The position numbers and the translations under genes are program-made. The notes beneath the pieces were generated by a model. That model was not told the DNA's origin, made no database searches, and was given only the letters and a program-made list of their open reading frames with translations. A stretch of 64,000 nucleotides of DNA from Actinomyces ruminis (GTDB lineage Bacteria > Actinomycetota > Actinomycetes > Actinomycetales > Actinomycetaceae). Within the stretch, counting starts at the first letter, position 1; each line of letters opens with the position of its first letter. Shown here in pieces: positions 1 through 8,967 of the stretch. The stretch spans positions 48,140-112,139 of the forward strand of contig NZ_MTPX02000035.1 of NCBI RefSeq assembly GCF_002154335.2. Reading direction: 5' to 3'.

Positions 1-1074
1 TCCACCGAGCACCATGAGCGCGATATCTTCCTCACCGAGATCTGCGAGAGCGGCGATGTCCTGCGCAGGACGGCCGGAAGACTGCGCGAGCAGAGGCGCG
101 CCCTCCACGAGGTCAGACACCGGCTTGCGGGACGTCGCCTGATCCTTACGGGCATGGGCTCCTCCGCGGACGCGGTCACGGGCCTGGCATCCGTGCTCGG
201 ACGATCCGGGCGCGAGAGCACCGTCATCAACACCGCCGAACTCCTCCACTTCCGGCTGGCTTCGCTCACCGACCAGCACGGAGTGATCATCGTCAGCCAG
301 TCCGGGCACAGCGTGGAAGCGGTCAAGCTCATGAACGCACTGACCAAGGACAGGGCGATTCCCGTCGTCGTCGTCACGAACATGGCAGACAGTCCGCTCG
401 CCGACGCCGCCGACTTCGCAATCACACTGGGAGCCGGCGTCGAAGTCGGGCCCTCGTCGAAGACCTATGTCGCGACAATGCTCGTCATGCAGGTTCTCGC
501 CGAGCTCCTCGCCTGTGATGACGAGGTCGAGACGGTCCTCGCGCGGGCGGGTCATCGGGCCGACGTCGCCGCGAACGCCCTCGCCGCCTGGATCGGCGAC
601 GCCGAGGGCGTGGGTGGACGCCTGGCCGACTGGATCGAAAAGGCGCAGTCGCTGTTCGTCGTCGGTCGGGGCGTGGGGGTGACCGCGGCCGAGCTCAACG
701 CCCTGGTCCTCAAAGAATCGGCGCACGTCCCCGCCCAATCGATGGACGCGGCCGAGTTCCGCCACGGTCCGCTCGAACTGGCCGCCCCCGGCCTCGCCGT
801 GGCGCTCATATGCGTCGAGCCCTCGGTGGCCGCTCTCGACGCCCGGCTCCGCACCGACCTGCTGAGCAGGGGCGCGGCGGTCATGACGATCGGCATCGAT
901 GCCTGCCGTACCGATGACCTGCCCATCGACTATGTCCTGCCCGGCAGCGAGCCGCTCATTGATGCGGGGCTCATCGCCCTGCCACTGCTACTGGCGGCGT
1001 GGGCGGAGGCATCCCGCCGGAGCGAGACCCCCGGAGCGTTCAGCGTCGGAGCGAAGGTGACAACATGCGAGTGA
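1..1074 (+). CDS. SIS-domain sugar-phosphate isomerase/deaminase, 5' end missing
   Basis: The reading frame is open from base 1, so the N-terminus lies outside the window; an internal ATG at 154 is not the true start. About 357 residues are visible. Two SIS domains are recognisable. The motif EFRHGPLEL matches the isomerase half of GlmS and the AgaS/FrlB enzymes, and the segment VSQSGHSVEAVKL is the phosphosugar-binding serine loop. No glutaminase domain is seen in the visible part. The family isomerises or deaminates amino-sugar or fructosamine phosphates in the cytoplasm. Its stop overlaps the start of the downstream glycosidase, so the two are probably co-translated and serve one carbohydrate pathway. 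The exact substrate cannot be read from the sequence. Confidence 0.85.
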   Translation, partial: STEHHERDIFLTEICESGDVLRRTAGRLREQRRALHEVRHRLAGRRLILTGMGSSADAVTGLASVLGRSGRESTVINTAELLHFRLASLTDQHGVIIVSQSGHSVEAVKLMNALTKDRAIPVVVVTNMADSPLADAADFAITLGAGVEVGPSSKTYVATMLVMQVLAELLACDDEVETVLARAGHRADVAANALAAWIGDAEGVGGRLADWIEKAQSLFVVGRGVGVTAAELNALVLKESAHVPAQSMDAAEFRHGPLELAAPGLAVALICVEPSVAALDARLRTDLLSRGAAVMTIGIDACRTDDLPIDYVLPGSEPLIDAGLIALPLLLAAWAEASRRSETPGAFSVGAKVTTCE

Positions 1075-3203
1075 ATCCCCGGAATCCTCAGAACCCGCAG
1101 AACCCTCAGAACCCGCCGAAGCGCGCCTCGGGGCGCTTCCGCATGGGACCGCACTTCATGTACGACCAGGGCCGGGCCGTCGTGCCGGTCGGCGTCCACT
1201 ACGTGCCGCGCTCCGGACCGGACTGGCCGTGGCGCACAGGAGCGGACGAGTTCCACCGGGCGTTTCGCGATATCGCGGCTCACGGTCTCGACTCTGTCCG
1301 GATCGACCTGATCTGGGCCGCCGTCGAACCGCACGAGGGCGTGCTGGACGAGGAGCATCTGAAGACCCTCGACCACATCTTCGATGCGGCGGCTGCTTAC
1401 GGACTGACGCTGCACCCGACGCTCTTCGTCGGCGGCGAGGTCGGTGACGCGTACTGGGATCTGCCCTGGGCGAGTGGCATAAACCCGCATTCGGATCCGC
1501 ACCTGCTGGACGTGCAGTGCGGGCATGCCGCCCGACTCGCCGAGCGCTGGTCGGGTCGTCGCGAACTCATCGCCTGGGATCTGACCGATGAACCGCCCTT
1601 CTGGATCCATGAGGACTCCACCTCGGACGAGGACGCGCGTAGGTGGACCCATCGCCTAGTCGAGGCCCTACGCATGAACGATCCGGAGCACCTGATCACG
1701 GTGGGAACCGCCTCCCAGGAGGTCGACGGCGGACCCTTCCGCTGTGACGTCGTAGCCGAGGAACTGGACTTCTGCTGCGTTCACCCCTACCCGATCTACT
1801 CGCCGGAGCTCTACGCCGATCGGCTGCAATCGCGTCGCATGACCCATGCGGCCGCCTTCGAGACCGCGTTGGCGCGTGGCGCCGGCAAGTCCGTGATGAT
1901 CCACGAATTCGGCGCATCGTCGACTCAACACTCGCCCGAAGTCATCGCGCACTACGACCACCTTTCGTGCTGGTCGGGCTTCGGCGCGGGTGCCATCGGT
2001 TTCTACGCCTGGTGCTGGATCGATGCCGAGGCCGGCGCCTATCGGCGGGCGCCATACGTGCGGATGCCTCACGAGACCCAGTTCGGTCTCGTCGATGCCG
2101 ACAACGCCCCGCGCCCGCGACTGACATCCCTGTCGGACCTACGCACCTGCTTAGCGAACATGGACCTCGAACACCTTGCCTCGCACGGGCCCTACGCCCT
2201 CGCCTCAATACCAGTGCCTCGCGAATACGCCCACCCCTATGCGCGTGAGAACTACGGCCTGGACGATGCGCCGGCAGGCCCCTACGTCCCGTCCGAACAG
2301 TCCTGGGACTCCACCCGCGACGTCAAGCCCCTTATCCGAGGCCTCCTCAACGCTTTTGTCTACTCCGAACGCGCGGGGATGCCCGTCCAGTTCCCCCGGG
2401 AGACCCTCGACGACGCCTGGCCGACGACGCCCGTGACCCTGGTGCCCGCACCGCTCACGTCGACGACGAATTCACTGCTGCACGTGCGCACCTCCTTCTG
2501 GCAGGGAGCGACCAACTACGTGACCGGCGGGGGAGTGCTCTACCTGTCACTCTCGGCGGAGAGTGCGATCCCCGAGCTACACCGCTTCGCCGGTGTGCGC
2601 GTCAAGGACCGGGCCCCGGTCGATGAGGATCTGCGGCTCGTCGTCGTCCGGCCCTTCGGCGGCTTCGCGGTCGGCGACGAGCTGGCGCTTCCCGGGGGCG
2701 GCGCCGACCTGCACAGGCGAGGTGTAGAACTCGTTCTCGAGGGAGCCGAGGTCCTCGCGCGGACTGCGAGCGGCGCACCGGCGCTGACGCTCTTCACCCT
2801 GGGGGCCGGTGCCGTGGTAGTCGGCGCGTACCCGATCGAGCTCATGGCCGCGGCGACCCCGGACGCCCACGACGACGATCGCCTCTGGCGCCTGTACCGT
2901 TTCGTCCGCGAACTGTCGGGGCAGCGTCTGCCGGTGGACGTGGATGACGGCGAGTTGACCAGGGGACTGCTCGTCGGTGCCGGAGGGGGAATGCTGGTCG
3001 TGACCAATCATGGGGCGAGCACCGTCGAGGCACCTGTCCGCGTCCACGCGCCCTCCGAGGTCTGTGGGACCTCCCTGCACGTCTGCTCGCCCGACTGCGT
3101 GGGCAGGTCCGACTCTTCACAGGAGATCAGCGAGGGTGACACCGTGAAGGTTCCCGCCTACGGTACTCGCATTATCACGTGGGACACGCGGCCGACGGCC
3201 TAA
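1065..3203 (+). CDS. GH5-like glycoside hydrolase (cellulase/mannanase clan A)
   Basis: I start at ATG 1065, which overlaps the SIS gene stop by 10 bases; a longer frame from 999 has no such support. The product is 712 residues. The N-terminus has a low-complexity run of NPQ repeats. A TIM barrel follows, with acid/base Glu about residue 176 in DLTDEPPFW and nucleophile Glu about residue 281 in IHEFGASS, the clan GH-A arrangement. The last 300 residues look like beta-rich accessory domains. No signal peptide is visible, so the enzyme appears cytoplasmic and probably acts on imported oligosaccharide or glycoside. Co-translation with the sugar-phosphate isomerase supports a catabolic role. Substrate specificity is unknown. 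Confidence 0.8.
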   Translation: MRVNPRNPQNPQNPQNPPKRASGRFRMGPHFMYDQGRAVVPVGVHYVPRSGPDWPWRTGADEFHRAFRDIAAHGLDSVRIDLIWAAVEPHEGVLDEEHLKTLDHIFDAAAAYGLTLHPTLFVGGEVGDAYWDLPWASGINPHSDPHLLDVQCGHAARLAERWSGRRELIAWDLTDEPPFWIHEDSTSDEDARRWTHRLVEALRMNDPEHLITVGTASQEVDGGPFRCDVVAEELDFCCVHPYPIYSPELYADRLQSRRMTHAAAFETALARGAGKSVMIHEFGASSTQHSPEVIAHYDHLSCWSGFGAGAIGFYAWCWIDAEAGAYRRAPYVRMPHETQFGLVDADNAPRPRLTSLSDLRTCLANMDLEHLASHGPYALASIPVPREYAHPYARENYGLDDAPAGPYVPSEQSWDSTRDVKPLIRGLLNAFVYSERAGMPVQFPRETLDDAWPTTPVTLVPAPLTSTTNSLLHVRTSFWQGATNYVTGGGVLYLSLSAESAIPELHRFAGVRVKDRAPVDEDLRLVVVRPFGGFAVGDELALPGGGADLHRRGVELVLEGAEVLARTASGAPALTLFTLGAGAVVVGAYPIELMAAATPDAHDDDRLWRLYRFVRELSGQRLPVDVDDGELTRGLLVGAGGGMLVVTNHGASTVEAPVRVHAPSEVCGTSLHVCSPDCVGRSDSSQEISEGDTVKVPAYGTRIITWDTRPTA

Positions 3204-3242
3204 CCGAGCAGCAGCACCGCATCGGTGACAATGCGGCGACAA

Positions 3243-3291
3243 CCCCGGAGGCTCGCGGGCGAACGCTGAGGAGGCACTCGAGCCCCCGGGG
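3243..3291. terminator. Bidirectional terminator-like hairpin
   Basis: Arms CCCCGGAGGCTCG (3243-3255) and CGAGCCCCCGGGG (3279-3291) pair with one mismatch over 13 bp. The hairpin sits between the convergent GH5 gene and deoK. There is no clear T-tract on either side. Confidence 0.45.
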
Positions 3292-3308
3292 ATAACGCAC
3301 GAACCCGG

Positions 3309-4271
3309 TCAGTCCTCTTTCAGTTCCGGCTGAATCCGCGCGAACTCGTCGGCCGTTGCGTAGGAGGTTTGAGTTCCCCTTCTCGTCACCGAATCACCCG
3401 CGTAGGCATTGGCCTGAATAAGGGCCCGGCGGATGTCTCCGGTCTGGACAAGGAAGTGGCTGAAGCAGCCAATGAACGCGTCACCGGCACCAGTCGTGTC
3501 CAGCGGTGTGACCTGCGCCGCAGGCAGCAGCTCTTCGCCCTGCGCGTTGAGCCAAAGAGCTCCTCGGGAACCCAACGTGACGATCACGTGCTGGACGCCC
3601 ACCCTTAACAGCACCGAAGCAGCTCGACGGATATCCTCCAAAGAGTCCACTGGCATGCCTGTCAAAAGAGACAGTTCGGATTCGTTGGGGACGAGGAACT
3701 TGCAGCCCTTAATCTTGTCCAGAACGAGGTCGGGCTGGGCGGGAGCCGGGTTAAGTAACACGGGAATACCGAGATGTGTTCCCATTGCTATGGCCGCATA
3801 CACCGTGTCGAGCGGAATCTCGAGTTGAAGAACGATGAGCTTGCATTTAGCGATGTCGGGCTCAGCCGCCTTCAGATCCTCGGGGCTGAGTAAGGCGTTA
3901 GCTCCCTTGATGATGAGGATCGAGTTACGAGATTGCTCGTCAACGAAGATGGGCGCTACGCCGCTCGTCGCGGCAGTTCGGAGCACGTACGTTGTGTCAA
4001 TGCCGTTGTTTGCGAAGTTGGAGATCGTGTTATCCGCGAAGATGTCATTTCCAACCCGTGTCAGCATCAAGACTCTAGACCCCAGGCGTGAAGCGGCTAC
4101 CGCCTGGTTGGCACCCTTTCCGCCGCACCCCATCGAGAAGTCGGGCGCCTCCAGTGTCTCCCCCTCCTTCGGCATGCGTCGAATGTAGGAGATTAGGTCG
4201 ACCATGTTCGAACCGACGACTGCAATTTCTGGGCTTGAGTCGCTTTGATGTAATTCCGAGTCAGTAATCAT
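3309..4271 (-). CDS. deoK: Deoxyribokinase (PfkB family)
   Basis: A 320-residue PfkB sugar kinase expected to phosphorylate 2-deoxy-D-ribose to deoxyribose 5-phosphate in the cytoplasm. The N-terminal signature GGKGANQAVAASRLG and the C-terminal signature DTTGAGDAFIGCF, with the catalytic Asp, are both intact. Segments such as GSNMVDLI, MPKEGETLEAP and LIIKGAN recall enterobacterial DeoK more than RbsK. It is the last gene of an operon with deoC, a FucP-type permease and an aldose-epimerase-like gene, the same set as Salmonella deoK-deoP-deoX. Its start overlaps the end of deoX by 11 bases. Base composition is clearly lower in GC than the flanking genes. A ribokinase role is the main alternative. 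Confidence 0.88.
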   Translation of the reverse strand: MITDSELHQSDSSPEIAVVGSNMVDLISYIRRMPKEGETLEAPDFSMGCGGKGANQAVAASRLGSRVLMLTRVGNDIFADNTISNFANNGIDTTYVLRTAATSGVAPIFVDEQSRNSILIIKGANALLSPEDLKAAEPDIAKCKLIVLQLEIPLDTVYAAIAMGTHLGIPVLLNPAPAQPDLVLDKIKGCKFLVPNESELSLLTGMPVDSLEDIRRAASVLLRVGVQHVIVTLGSRGALWLNAQGEELLPAAQVTPLDTTGAGDAFIGCFSHFLVQTGDIRRALIQANAYAGDSVTRRGTQTSYATADEFARIQPELKED

Positions 4272-5292
4272 GAGTTAGTTCTCCTTGACACCAGTAGTGA
4301 CGACGAAGTGGCGAGACTCGCCCGCTTTCAAGTGGATAAGAGTACCTGCCTTCTCGCTGCGATTCTGCCTCTGGCCGCGAGGTTCCGGGGAGGACGAAGG
4401 CGGCGACCTTCTGGTCGGCGTTATGAAGAATCCAACGCGTAGCGACCGGGAACTGCGCGGAAGCGAACCTGGTCAAGAAGGTTCTGCCATCGGGGGACTG
4501 AAGGGTGAACTCGAGCTGATTCCCGTACTGTGGCAGATCATCGGCGAAGTAGACGATCTCCGGGTCGAACGACTCGGCGCCATCGAGTGAATCAGCATCA
4601 ATGCTGCCAGCGATGATGGCCTTGTTCAGCTCGGTCCATTCCGGGGTCGGATGTACGTGCGCCGGAATTGTTCGACGCAGTTGGAAAGCGCCATCGGGAA
4701 GACTCTGCTGCATGCGCCCGCCGGGTACGAACGCATAGTTCATGTGGCACATGTACTGCAGCGGCATATCGGCGTATGCAGAGCGATTGGTGACGTCTAG
4801 ACCAATGTTGAACAAAGACGACCCCGGCCGCATCTCGACATACGGTTGGGCCACATAATGGTGGCCGAATCCCATAACGTATTCGTAGCGTGAGACGGCT
4901 CGAATGCGATCACTGTCGTACTCAAGCCATGCTTCCTGCATCGGTGCACAGGCGAACTCCCCGTGGAGTGGGTGATCGTCCTCCGGCGATGGACAGCCCG
5001 CGGCCAGGAGACCTGAGTGGAAGGCGAAGCATCCGTACGTTGCGGAAATCTCTCTGGCGGGAACCGGCTGGGTGAACATATTCGTCATGCGGAGGCTTTG
5101 TCCGTCAAACACTGCGTCCCAGATGATCTGCCCCATGAAGGGCAAGATCTCGACGTGTCCGCGCGCATTGGCAATGGTGAGCGAGGAGATACCGCTGGGA
5201 TAACGGCTAGCGGTTACGGTGAAGGTGCCGTCTCGTAGCACGGGGGTGGATTCGGTGTTGAAAATGGATTGGTATAGAGGAATCGTGAGCAT
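4261..5292 (-). CDS. deoX: Aldose 1-epimerase-like protein (DUF4432, DeoX type)
   Basis: I start at the ATG at 5292, two bases after the permease stop, giving 343 residues; a longer frame to 5388 runs into the permease gene. The protein resembles the DUF4432 branch of galactose-mutarotase-like sugar epimerases, with the conserved PLHGEF segment and a beta-rich body. In deoxyribose operons this gene probably speeds anomer conversion of deoxyribose so the kinase gets its preferred form. That role is inferred from context and family. It is translationally coupled to deoK. Confidence 0.75.
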   Translation of the reverse strand: MLTIPLYQSIFNTESTPVLRDGTFTVTASRYPSGISSLTIANARGHVEILPFMGQIIWDAVFDGQSLRMTNMFTQPVPAREISATYGCFAFHSGLLAAGCPSPEDDHPLHGEFACAPMQEAWLEYDSDRIRAVSRYEYVMGFGHHYVAQPYVEMRPGSSLFNIGLDVTNRSAYADMPLQYMCHMNYAFVPGGRMQQSLPDGAFQLRRTIPAHVHPTPEWTELNKAIIAGSIDADSLDGAESFDPEIVYFADDLPQYGNQLEFTLQSPDGRTFLTRFASAQFPVATRWILHNADQKVAAFVLPGTSRPEAESQREGRYSYPLESGRVSPLRRHYWCQGELTHDY

Positions 5293-5294
5293 TA

Positions 5295-6683
5295 TCAGAC
5301 CGCCTTGTTTGAGACCTTTGTGGAAGAATGGTGTCCGGAGGTGCGGCGATACGCCGCTGCGAAGTACAACAGCACCGCACTGAAGCACGCGATGTTGACT
5401 ATGAACGACAGCTGCATGGAGCCAGTCAAGTCAGAAATGAGGCCTTGGACTGCTGGGACGACCGCCCCGCCGATGATGGACATTACGATGATCGCACCGC
5501 CGGTCTCGGTGTGTCTCTTGTCTTCAATCGAGTCCAGAGTCCGCGCATAGATAGTCGCCCAGCATGGGCCGAACAGGCCAGAAACGAGTATTGCGGCATA
5601 AACCGCAGTTAGGTTCGGGACAGTGATCACGTAGATGAGCGTCAGTACGCCGACGACGGCGTATCCGACCAGCACGAGATCCTCGTTGAACCTCGTCATT
5701 AACAGGTTCGCCGTGAACTTACCGATGAAGAACGCCGCGTACGCCCACACCATGTAGTTCGAGGCGGTGCGTTCGTTCAGCGAGTCGTCGAGTGTCAGCG
5801 CCAGCCGGATCGTGAATGACCAAACCGCCGTTTGCATTCCGACGTACAGGAACTGTGTGACGATGCCATGGCGGAACCGCCGGTTATGGGCGAGGTAGGA
5901 CAACGTCTGGAACACCGTCGCGCGGTCACGGTCGACGCCTGCGTCGGAAACCTGTTGCGGTTTACATGAGGGCATCTGCGTCAGGGCTATCACCAACAGC
6001 AGGGCAAGTAGCACCACGATCAGGAAGCGGTACGGCTGAAGGGTTCGCAGGAGCATTTGTTCGGCCAGCTGTTGTTGTTGCTCCGCGGGAAGCCCGTTCA
6101 ACTGCTTGTCCAGGGAGTCGCCCTCGGTGAAGATAAGGTACTTTCCGAGCAATATGCCGGCGATTGAGCCGAGCGGGTAGAACGTTTGCGATATGTTCAG
6201 GCGGAGGGTCGCCAGTCGCTTGGGTCCTACCATCGATGAGTATGTGTTACATGACGTCTCTAGGAAGGACAACCCGACCGCGATTGCGAACAATGCGGCA
6301 AGGAACACCGTGTATGTCGCAACCCTCGATGCCGGGAAGAACATGGTGCATCCGACGATGTAGAACGTAAGGCCGGTCAGGATGCCAGTCTTGTAACTCC
6401 AGCGCCTGATTACCCGCGAGGCTGGGATCGCAAGGACGAAGTAACCCCCGTAGAATGCAGACTGAACGAATGCCGAGGCGAAGTCTGAAAGCGTGAATAC
6501 GGACTTGAACTGCGTGATCAATATGTCGTTCAGTGCGGCAGCCGCGCCCCACATGGGGAAGCAGATTGAGAGCAGGATGTACTGGAATAGGGGAGTCCGG
6601 TCCAGATAGCCATCTGCGAGCTGTCGGCTGGGGTCCGGAATGATTCCGGCCGACTTAGGGCGGGTGACGACTGACGTACTCAT
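5295..6683 (-). CDS. deoP: FucP-family MFS permease, probable deoxyribose importer
   Basis: A 462-residue protein with about 12 hydrophobic segments and the layout of the fucose:proton symporter branch of the MFS: WGAAAALND in the first helix, SFLETSCNTYSS in the middle and FGPCWATIYARTLD near the C-terminus. Its start overlaps the deoC stop in an ATGA arrangement. Placement between deoC and deoX/deoK suggests it imports 2-deoxyribose, as DeoP does in Salmonella. A different deoxysugar is possible. A second FucP-like gene lies at 39484-40865. Confidence 0.8.
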   Translation of the reverse strand: MSTSVVTRPKSAGIIPDPSRQLADGYLDRTPLFQYILLSICFPMWGAAAALNDILITQFKSVFTLSDFASAFVQSAFYGGYFVLAIPASRVIRRWSYKTGILTGLTFYIVGCTMFFPASRVATYTVFLAALFAIAVGLSFLETSCNTYSSMVGPKRLATLRLNISQTFYPLGSIAGILLGKYLIFTEGDSLDKQLNGLPAEQQQQLAEQMLLRTLQPYRFLIVVLLALLLVIALTQMPSCKPQQVSDAGVDRDRATVFQTLSYLAHNRRFRHGIVTQFLYVGMQTAVWSFTIRLALTLDDSLNERTASNYMVWAYAAFFIGKFTANLLMTRFNEDLVLVGYAVVGVLTLIYVITVPNLTAVYAAILVSGLFGPCWATIYARTLDSIEDKRHTETGGAIIVMSIIGGAVVPAVQGLISDLTGSMQLSFIVNIACFSAVLLYFAAAYRRTSGHHSSTKVSNKAV

Positions 6684-7336
6684 ACTGACTCACTCCGATC
6701 GAGAAGCTTCCGTCCCGCGGAGGCCCCGATACGGGTCGCCCCGGCCTGGAGCATGGCATCCATTTGCTGAGGCGTACGGATTCCTCCGGATGCCTTGATT
6801 CCGAGGCGCCCGCCAACGGCGTCCTTCATGAGCGAGACGGCATGCACGGTCGCGCCGGCCCCCAAATAGCCCGTGGACGTCTTGACATATGTGGCGCCGG
6901 CTCGCTCGGCGCATTCGCATGCGGCGCGGATCTCCTGATCGTCAAGTAGACTCGTTTCCAGAATCGCCTTCACTACGTGCCCCTGAGCTGCTGCCACCAC
7001 GCCGTGGATGTCGGCCTCGACGGTTTTCCAGTCGTGGTCTTTTGCTGCCCCTATATTGATGACCATGTCGACTTCGTCGGCGCCGTCTTCGATTGCGATG
7101 CGTGTCTGCGCTGCCTTTGAGCGTGTTGAGCTCGCACCGAAAGGGAAGTCGATGACCGTGCACACCTGAGTCGCCGACCGTGCGAGACGCGAGGCGGACT
7201 GAGGAACATGCACGGGGTTTACGCACACGGATGCCATGCCGAGTTGGTCGGCCTCGCAACACAGGCGGTCGATCTCTTGTTTTCGTGCTGCGGGATTCAA
7301 CAGCGTGTGGTCTATGAATGACGCGCGTGTTGGCAT
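6680..7336 (-). CDS. deoC: 2-Deoxyribose-5-phosphate aldolase
   Basis: A 218-residue TIM-barrel aldolase that splits deoxyribose 5-phosphate into glyceraldehyde 3-phosphate and acetaldehyde. The motif YVKTSTGY carries the Schiff-base lysine, and KASGGIRT carries the second active-site lysine. Asp in DHTLL and in EVDMVINIGA are the other family marks. A strong AAAGGAG site precedes ATG 7336. It is the first structural gene of the deoxyribose operon. The 222-base gap to the regulator stop (7337-7558) should hold its promoter, but I could not assign a convincing operator there. Confidence 0.93.
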   Translation of the reverse strand: MPTRASFIDHTLLNPAARKQEIDRLCCEADQLGMASVCVNPVHVPQSASRLARSATQVCTVIDFPFGASSTRSKAAQTRIAIEDGADEVDMVINIGAAKDHDWKTVEADIHGVVAAAQGHVVKAILETSLLDDQEIRAACECAERAGATYVKTSTGYLGAGATVHAVSLMKDAVGGRLGIKASGGIRTPQQMDAMLQAGATRIGASAGRKLLDRSESV

Positions 7337-7558
7337 GTGAACTCCTTTGTTCTATGCGACCTCGGATGGAGAGGCGCTGGACGGCAGAGTACGTGCTTCG
7401 GCGCGCTCATTTGAAGGCTGACCGCGACGGGGCTGCGCACCGGGTTTACCGCGAGATGCTGCCGATATGTCGATGTTGACTGGAGATTCCGGGCGGCAAT
7501 TGGAGCGAAGGTGCCCAGGTGGCACAGATGTTCCGGCGATGATGAGTGTCGATTGAGT

Positions 7559-8551
7559 TTACCGAGCGTTTGGCGTTTCAGACTCACATCGAGAGTCCAA
7601 GGACGCGATCATGCGGGCGGTGTCGACGTCGACGATTAGCCGGTCCACGTATCGGTTGACAAGGGCAGCTCGGACCACGGGCGCGCTCTGTTCGCCGCCA
7701 GCGATAAGTATCTTTTGTTCGATGTGCCGGAGATCGGGCAACGTGACGCTGATTGTTCGATTATTGAGGTCGGGCACGCATACCCGCCCTTCGGCATCGA
7801 TGATGCGTGCGCATAGCTCGCCGGCCGCGTGCTGCTTGATGGTCTCTGCTTCGCGGCGGTTCAGGCCGAGTTCGCTAACCGTGGATGCGATAGCGTCGAT
7901 CGGTGCTGCTGAGAAGACTGCGATGCTTGCGGAAGCGAGCCGGGCAAGGCTGTCCCGTGTCTTTGTTGCCGCACGTAGGCGGTTCGCTTCGGGGACGGAG
8001 TCGACAAGCAAGGGGTTCGGAAGGGTGGTGAGCTCGGCATGCAACTGGTTGGCGATGAGGTGCAGCGCGGTCATGTCCTCCCGACCACGAAGATAGTCTG
8101 ACAAGGTTCTTGCCATGTGCCAGACTTTGATTGATCTACGGGGGGCTGGGTCGAGGTGTTGGGCTAGGTTCGTCAAGACCGAAGAGGTTTGGACTGCGAT
8201 AGTGTCACCGTCGCGCAGGATCGAACTGAGCATGTCTGCGCCTTGCGCTCCGAGCTCTGAACCCATCCTGCCGGGAAGATGGCGAAGCGTCCCGACGAGT
8301 CTGATCTCAGTGAGGTCGAACCGTTCGCGCAAGTACTCGATCAGTGCCTCGTCTTGTTCTCGTGGATCGCAGATTTCGATGCGGACAAATCCCTTCCGCT
8401 GAGCGTACGCGAGCAGTTTCGAGACTGTCGGACGGGAGACGTGGACCCGTTCAGCCACCTCTGCCTGTGTGAGACCCGCGTCGTAGTAGAGGTGGGCGAC
8501 GTCAATCGCGAGTACCTCTTTGCGTGTCAGCTTCACGCCCGTGATGCGCAC
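7559..8551 (-). CDS. SorC/DeoR-type sugar-binding transcriptional regulator
   Basis: I choose the GTG at 8551, preceded by AGGAG six bases upstream, giving 330 residues; the open frame extends to 8878 but that part has no family resemblance. The N-terminus has a helix-turn-helix (LTQAEVAERVHVSRPTVSKLL, about residues 20-40 shortened here). The rest is the SorC C-terminal domain that binds sugar phosphates. The Bacillus deoxyribonucleoside regulator belongs to this family, so control of the downstream deoC-deoP-deoX-deoK genes by deoxyribose 5-phosphate is likely. The gene lies on the same strand as the operon, 222 bases upstream. Confidence 0.82.
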   Translation of the reverse strand: MRITGVKLTRKEVLAIDVAHLYYDAGLTQAEVAERVHVSRPTVSKLLAYAQRKGFVRIEICDPREQDEALIEYLRERFDLTEIRLVGTLRHLPGRMGSELGAQGADMLSSILRDGDTIAVQTSSVLTNLAQHLDPAPRRSIKVWHMARTLSDYLRGREDMTALHLIANQLHAELTTLPNPLLVDSVPEANRLRAATKTRDSLARLASASIAVFSAAPIDAIASTVSELGLNRREAETIKQHAAGELCARIIDAEGRVCVPDLNNRTISVTLPDLRHIEQKILIAGGEQSAPVVRAALVNRYVDRLIVDVDTARMIASLDSRCESETPNAR

Positions 8552-8675
8552 CGTTGCTCCTCTTGGCGTATCTGTCTGTCCAAGTGAGAAGCTTATGCCG
8601 TCGGCCGTGTAGGCGGGGAGGCGGCTGGTGTCTCTGCGGGAGGAGGCGGCCGTGCGGGCGTTGCGGTGGTCGGTG

Positions 8676-8688
8676 CGTGCTAAGCACG
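8676..8688. promoter_or_regulatory. Short palindrome upstream of the deo regulator
   Basis: CGTGCT and AGCACG flank a single central A, giving a perfect 13-bp palindrome 125 bases upstream of the regulator start. It could be an operator, but its size makes chance plausible. Confidence 0.25.
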
Positions 8689-8817
8689 AATCGATGAGCC
8701 TCGCGATATGGTACGGATCACATCCTGTTTGGGTCTGTTGCTGACCACAACGGCAGGTCCGGGTTGCCTCCCGAGATGTAGCGAGAAACTCTCGTCCCCT
8801 AGCGGGTGGTCGTGCAC

Positions 8818-8869
8818 TGCAACCACAACATGTTGTGGTTGCAAAGCGGCGACATGCCCACATGATGTG
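8818..8869. promoter_or_regulatory. Candidate NrdR boxes upstream of nrdD
   Basis: A perfect 26-bp palindrome at 8818-8843 has half-site TGCAACCACAACA and core CCACAACATGTTGTGG (8823-8838). A second palindrome, CACATGATGTG, lies at 8859-8869. Their centres are about 33 bases apart, close to three helical turns. NrdR binds paired 16-bp palindromes upstream of ribonucleotide reductase genes at about this spacing, and the core resembles NrdR boxes. Assignment to NrdR is inferred from gene context and spacing. Confidence 0.6.
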
Positions 8870-8967
8870 TTCCACCAATGTAATTCTCGGGGTAGTGTCG
8901 GAGGTGTCAGCGGAGCTGAGCCGCCTGCTCAGAGCCGTCCGTCCATAGAAGTACTGGAGCCCTTGTC

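Larger units (their letters stand above)
8552..8967. other. Intergenic region between deo regulator and nrdD
   Basis: A 416-base divergent spacer with no convincing gene. It holds a 13-bp palindrome near the regulator and a 26-bp perfect palindrome plus a smaller one near nrdD, each listed separately. GC drops from the nrdD side toward the deo side. Confidence 0.6.

Noticed and set aside
7337..7558. GTGCC/GGCAC repeat upstream of deoC as the regulator's operator
   Set aside because: Five-base arms are too short to separate from chance in this composition.
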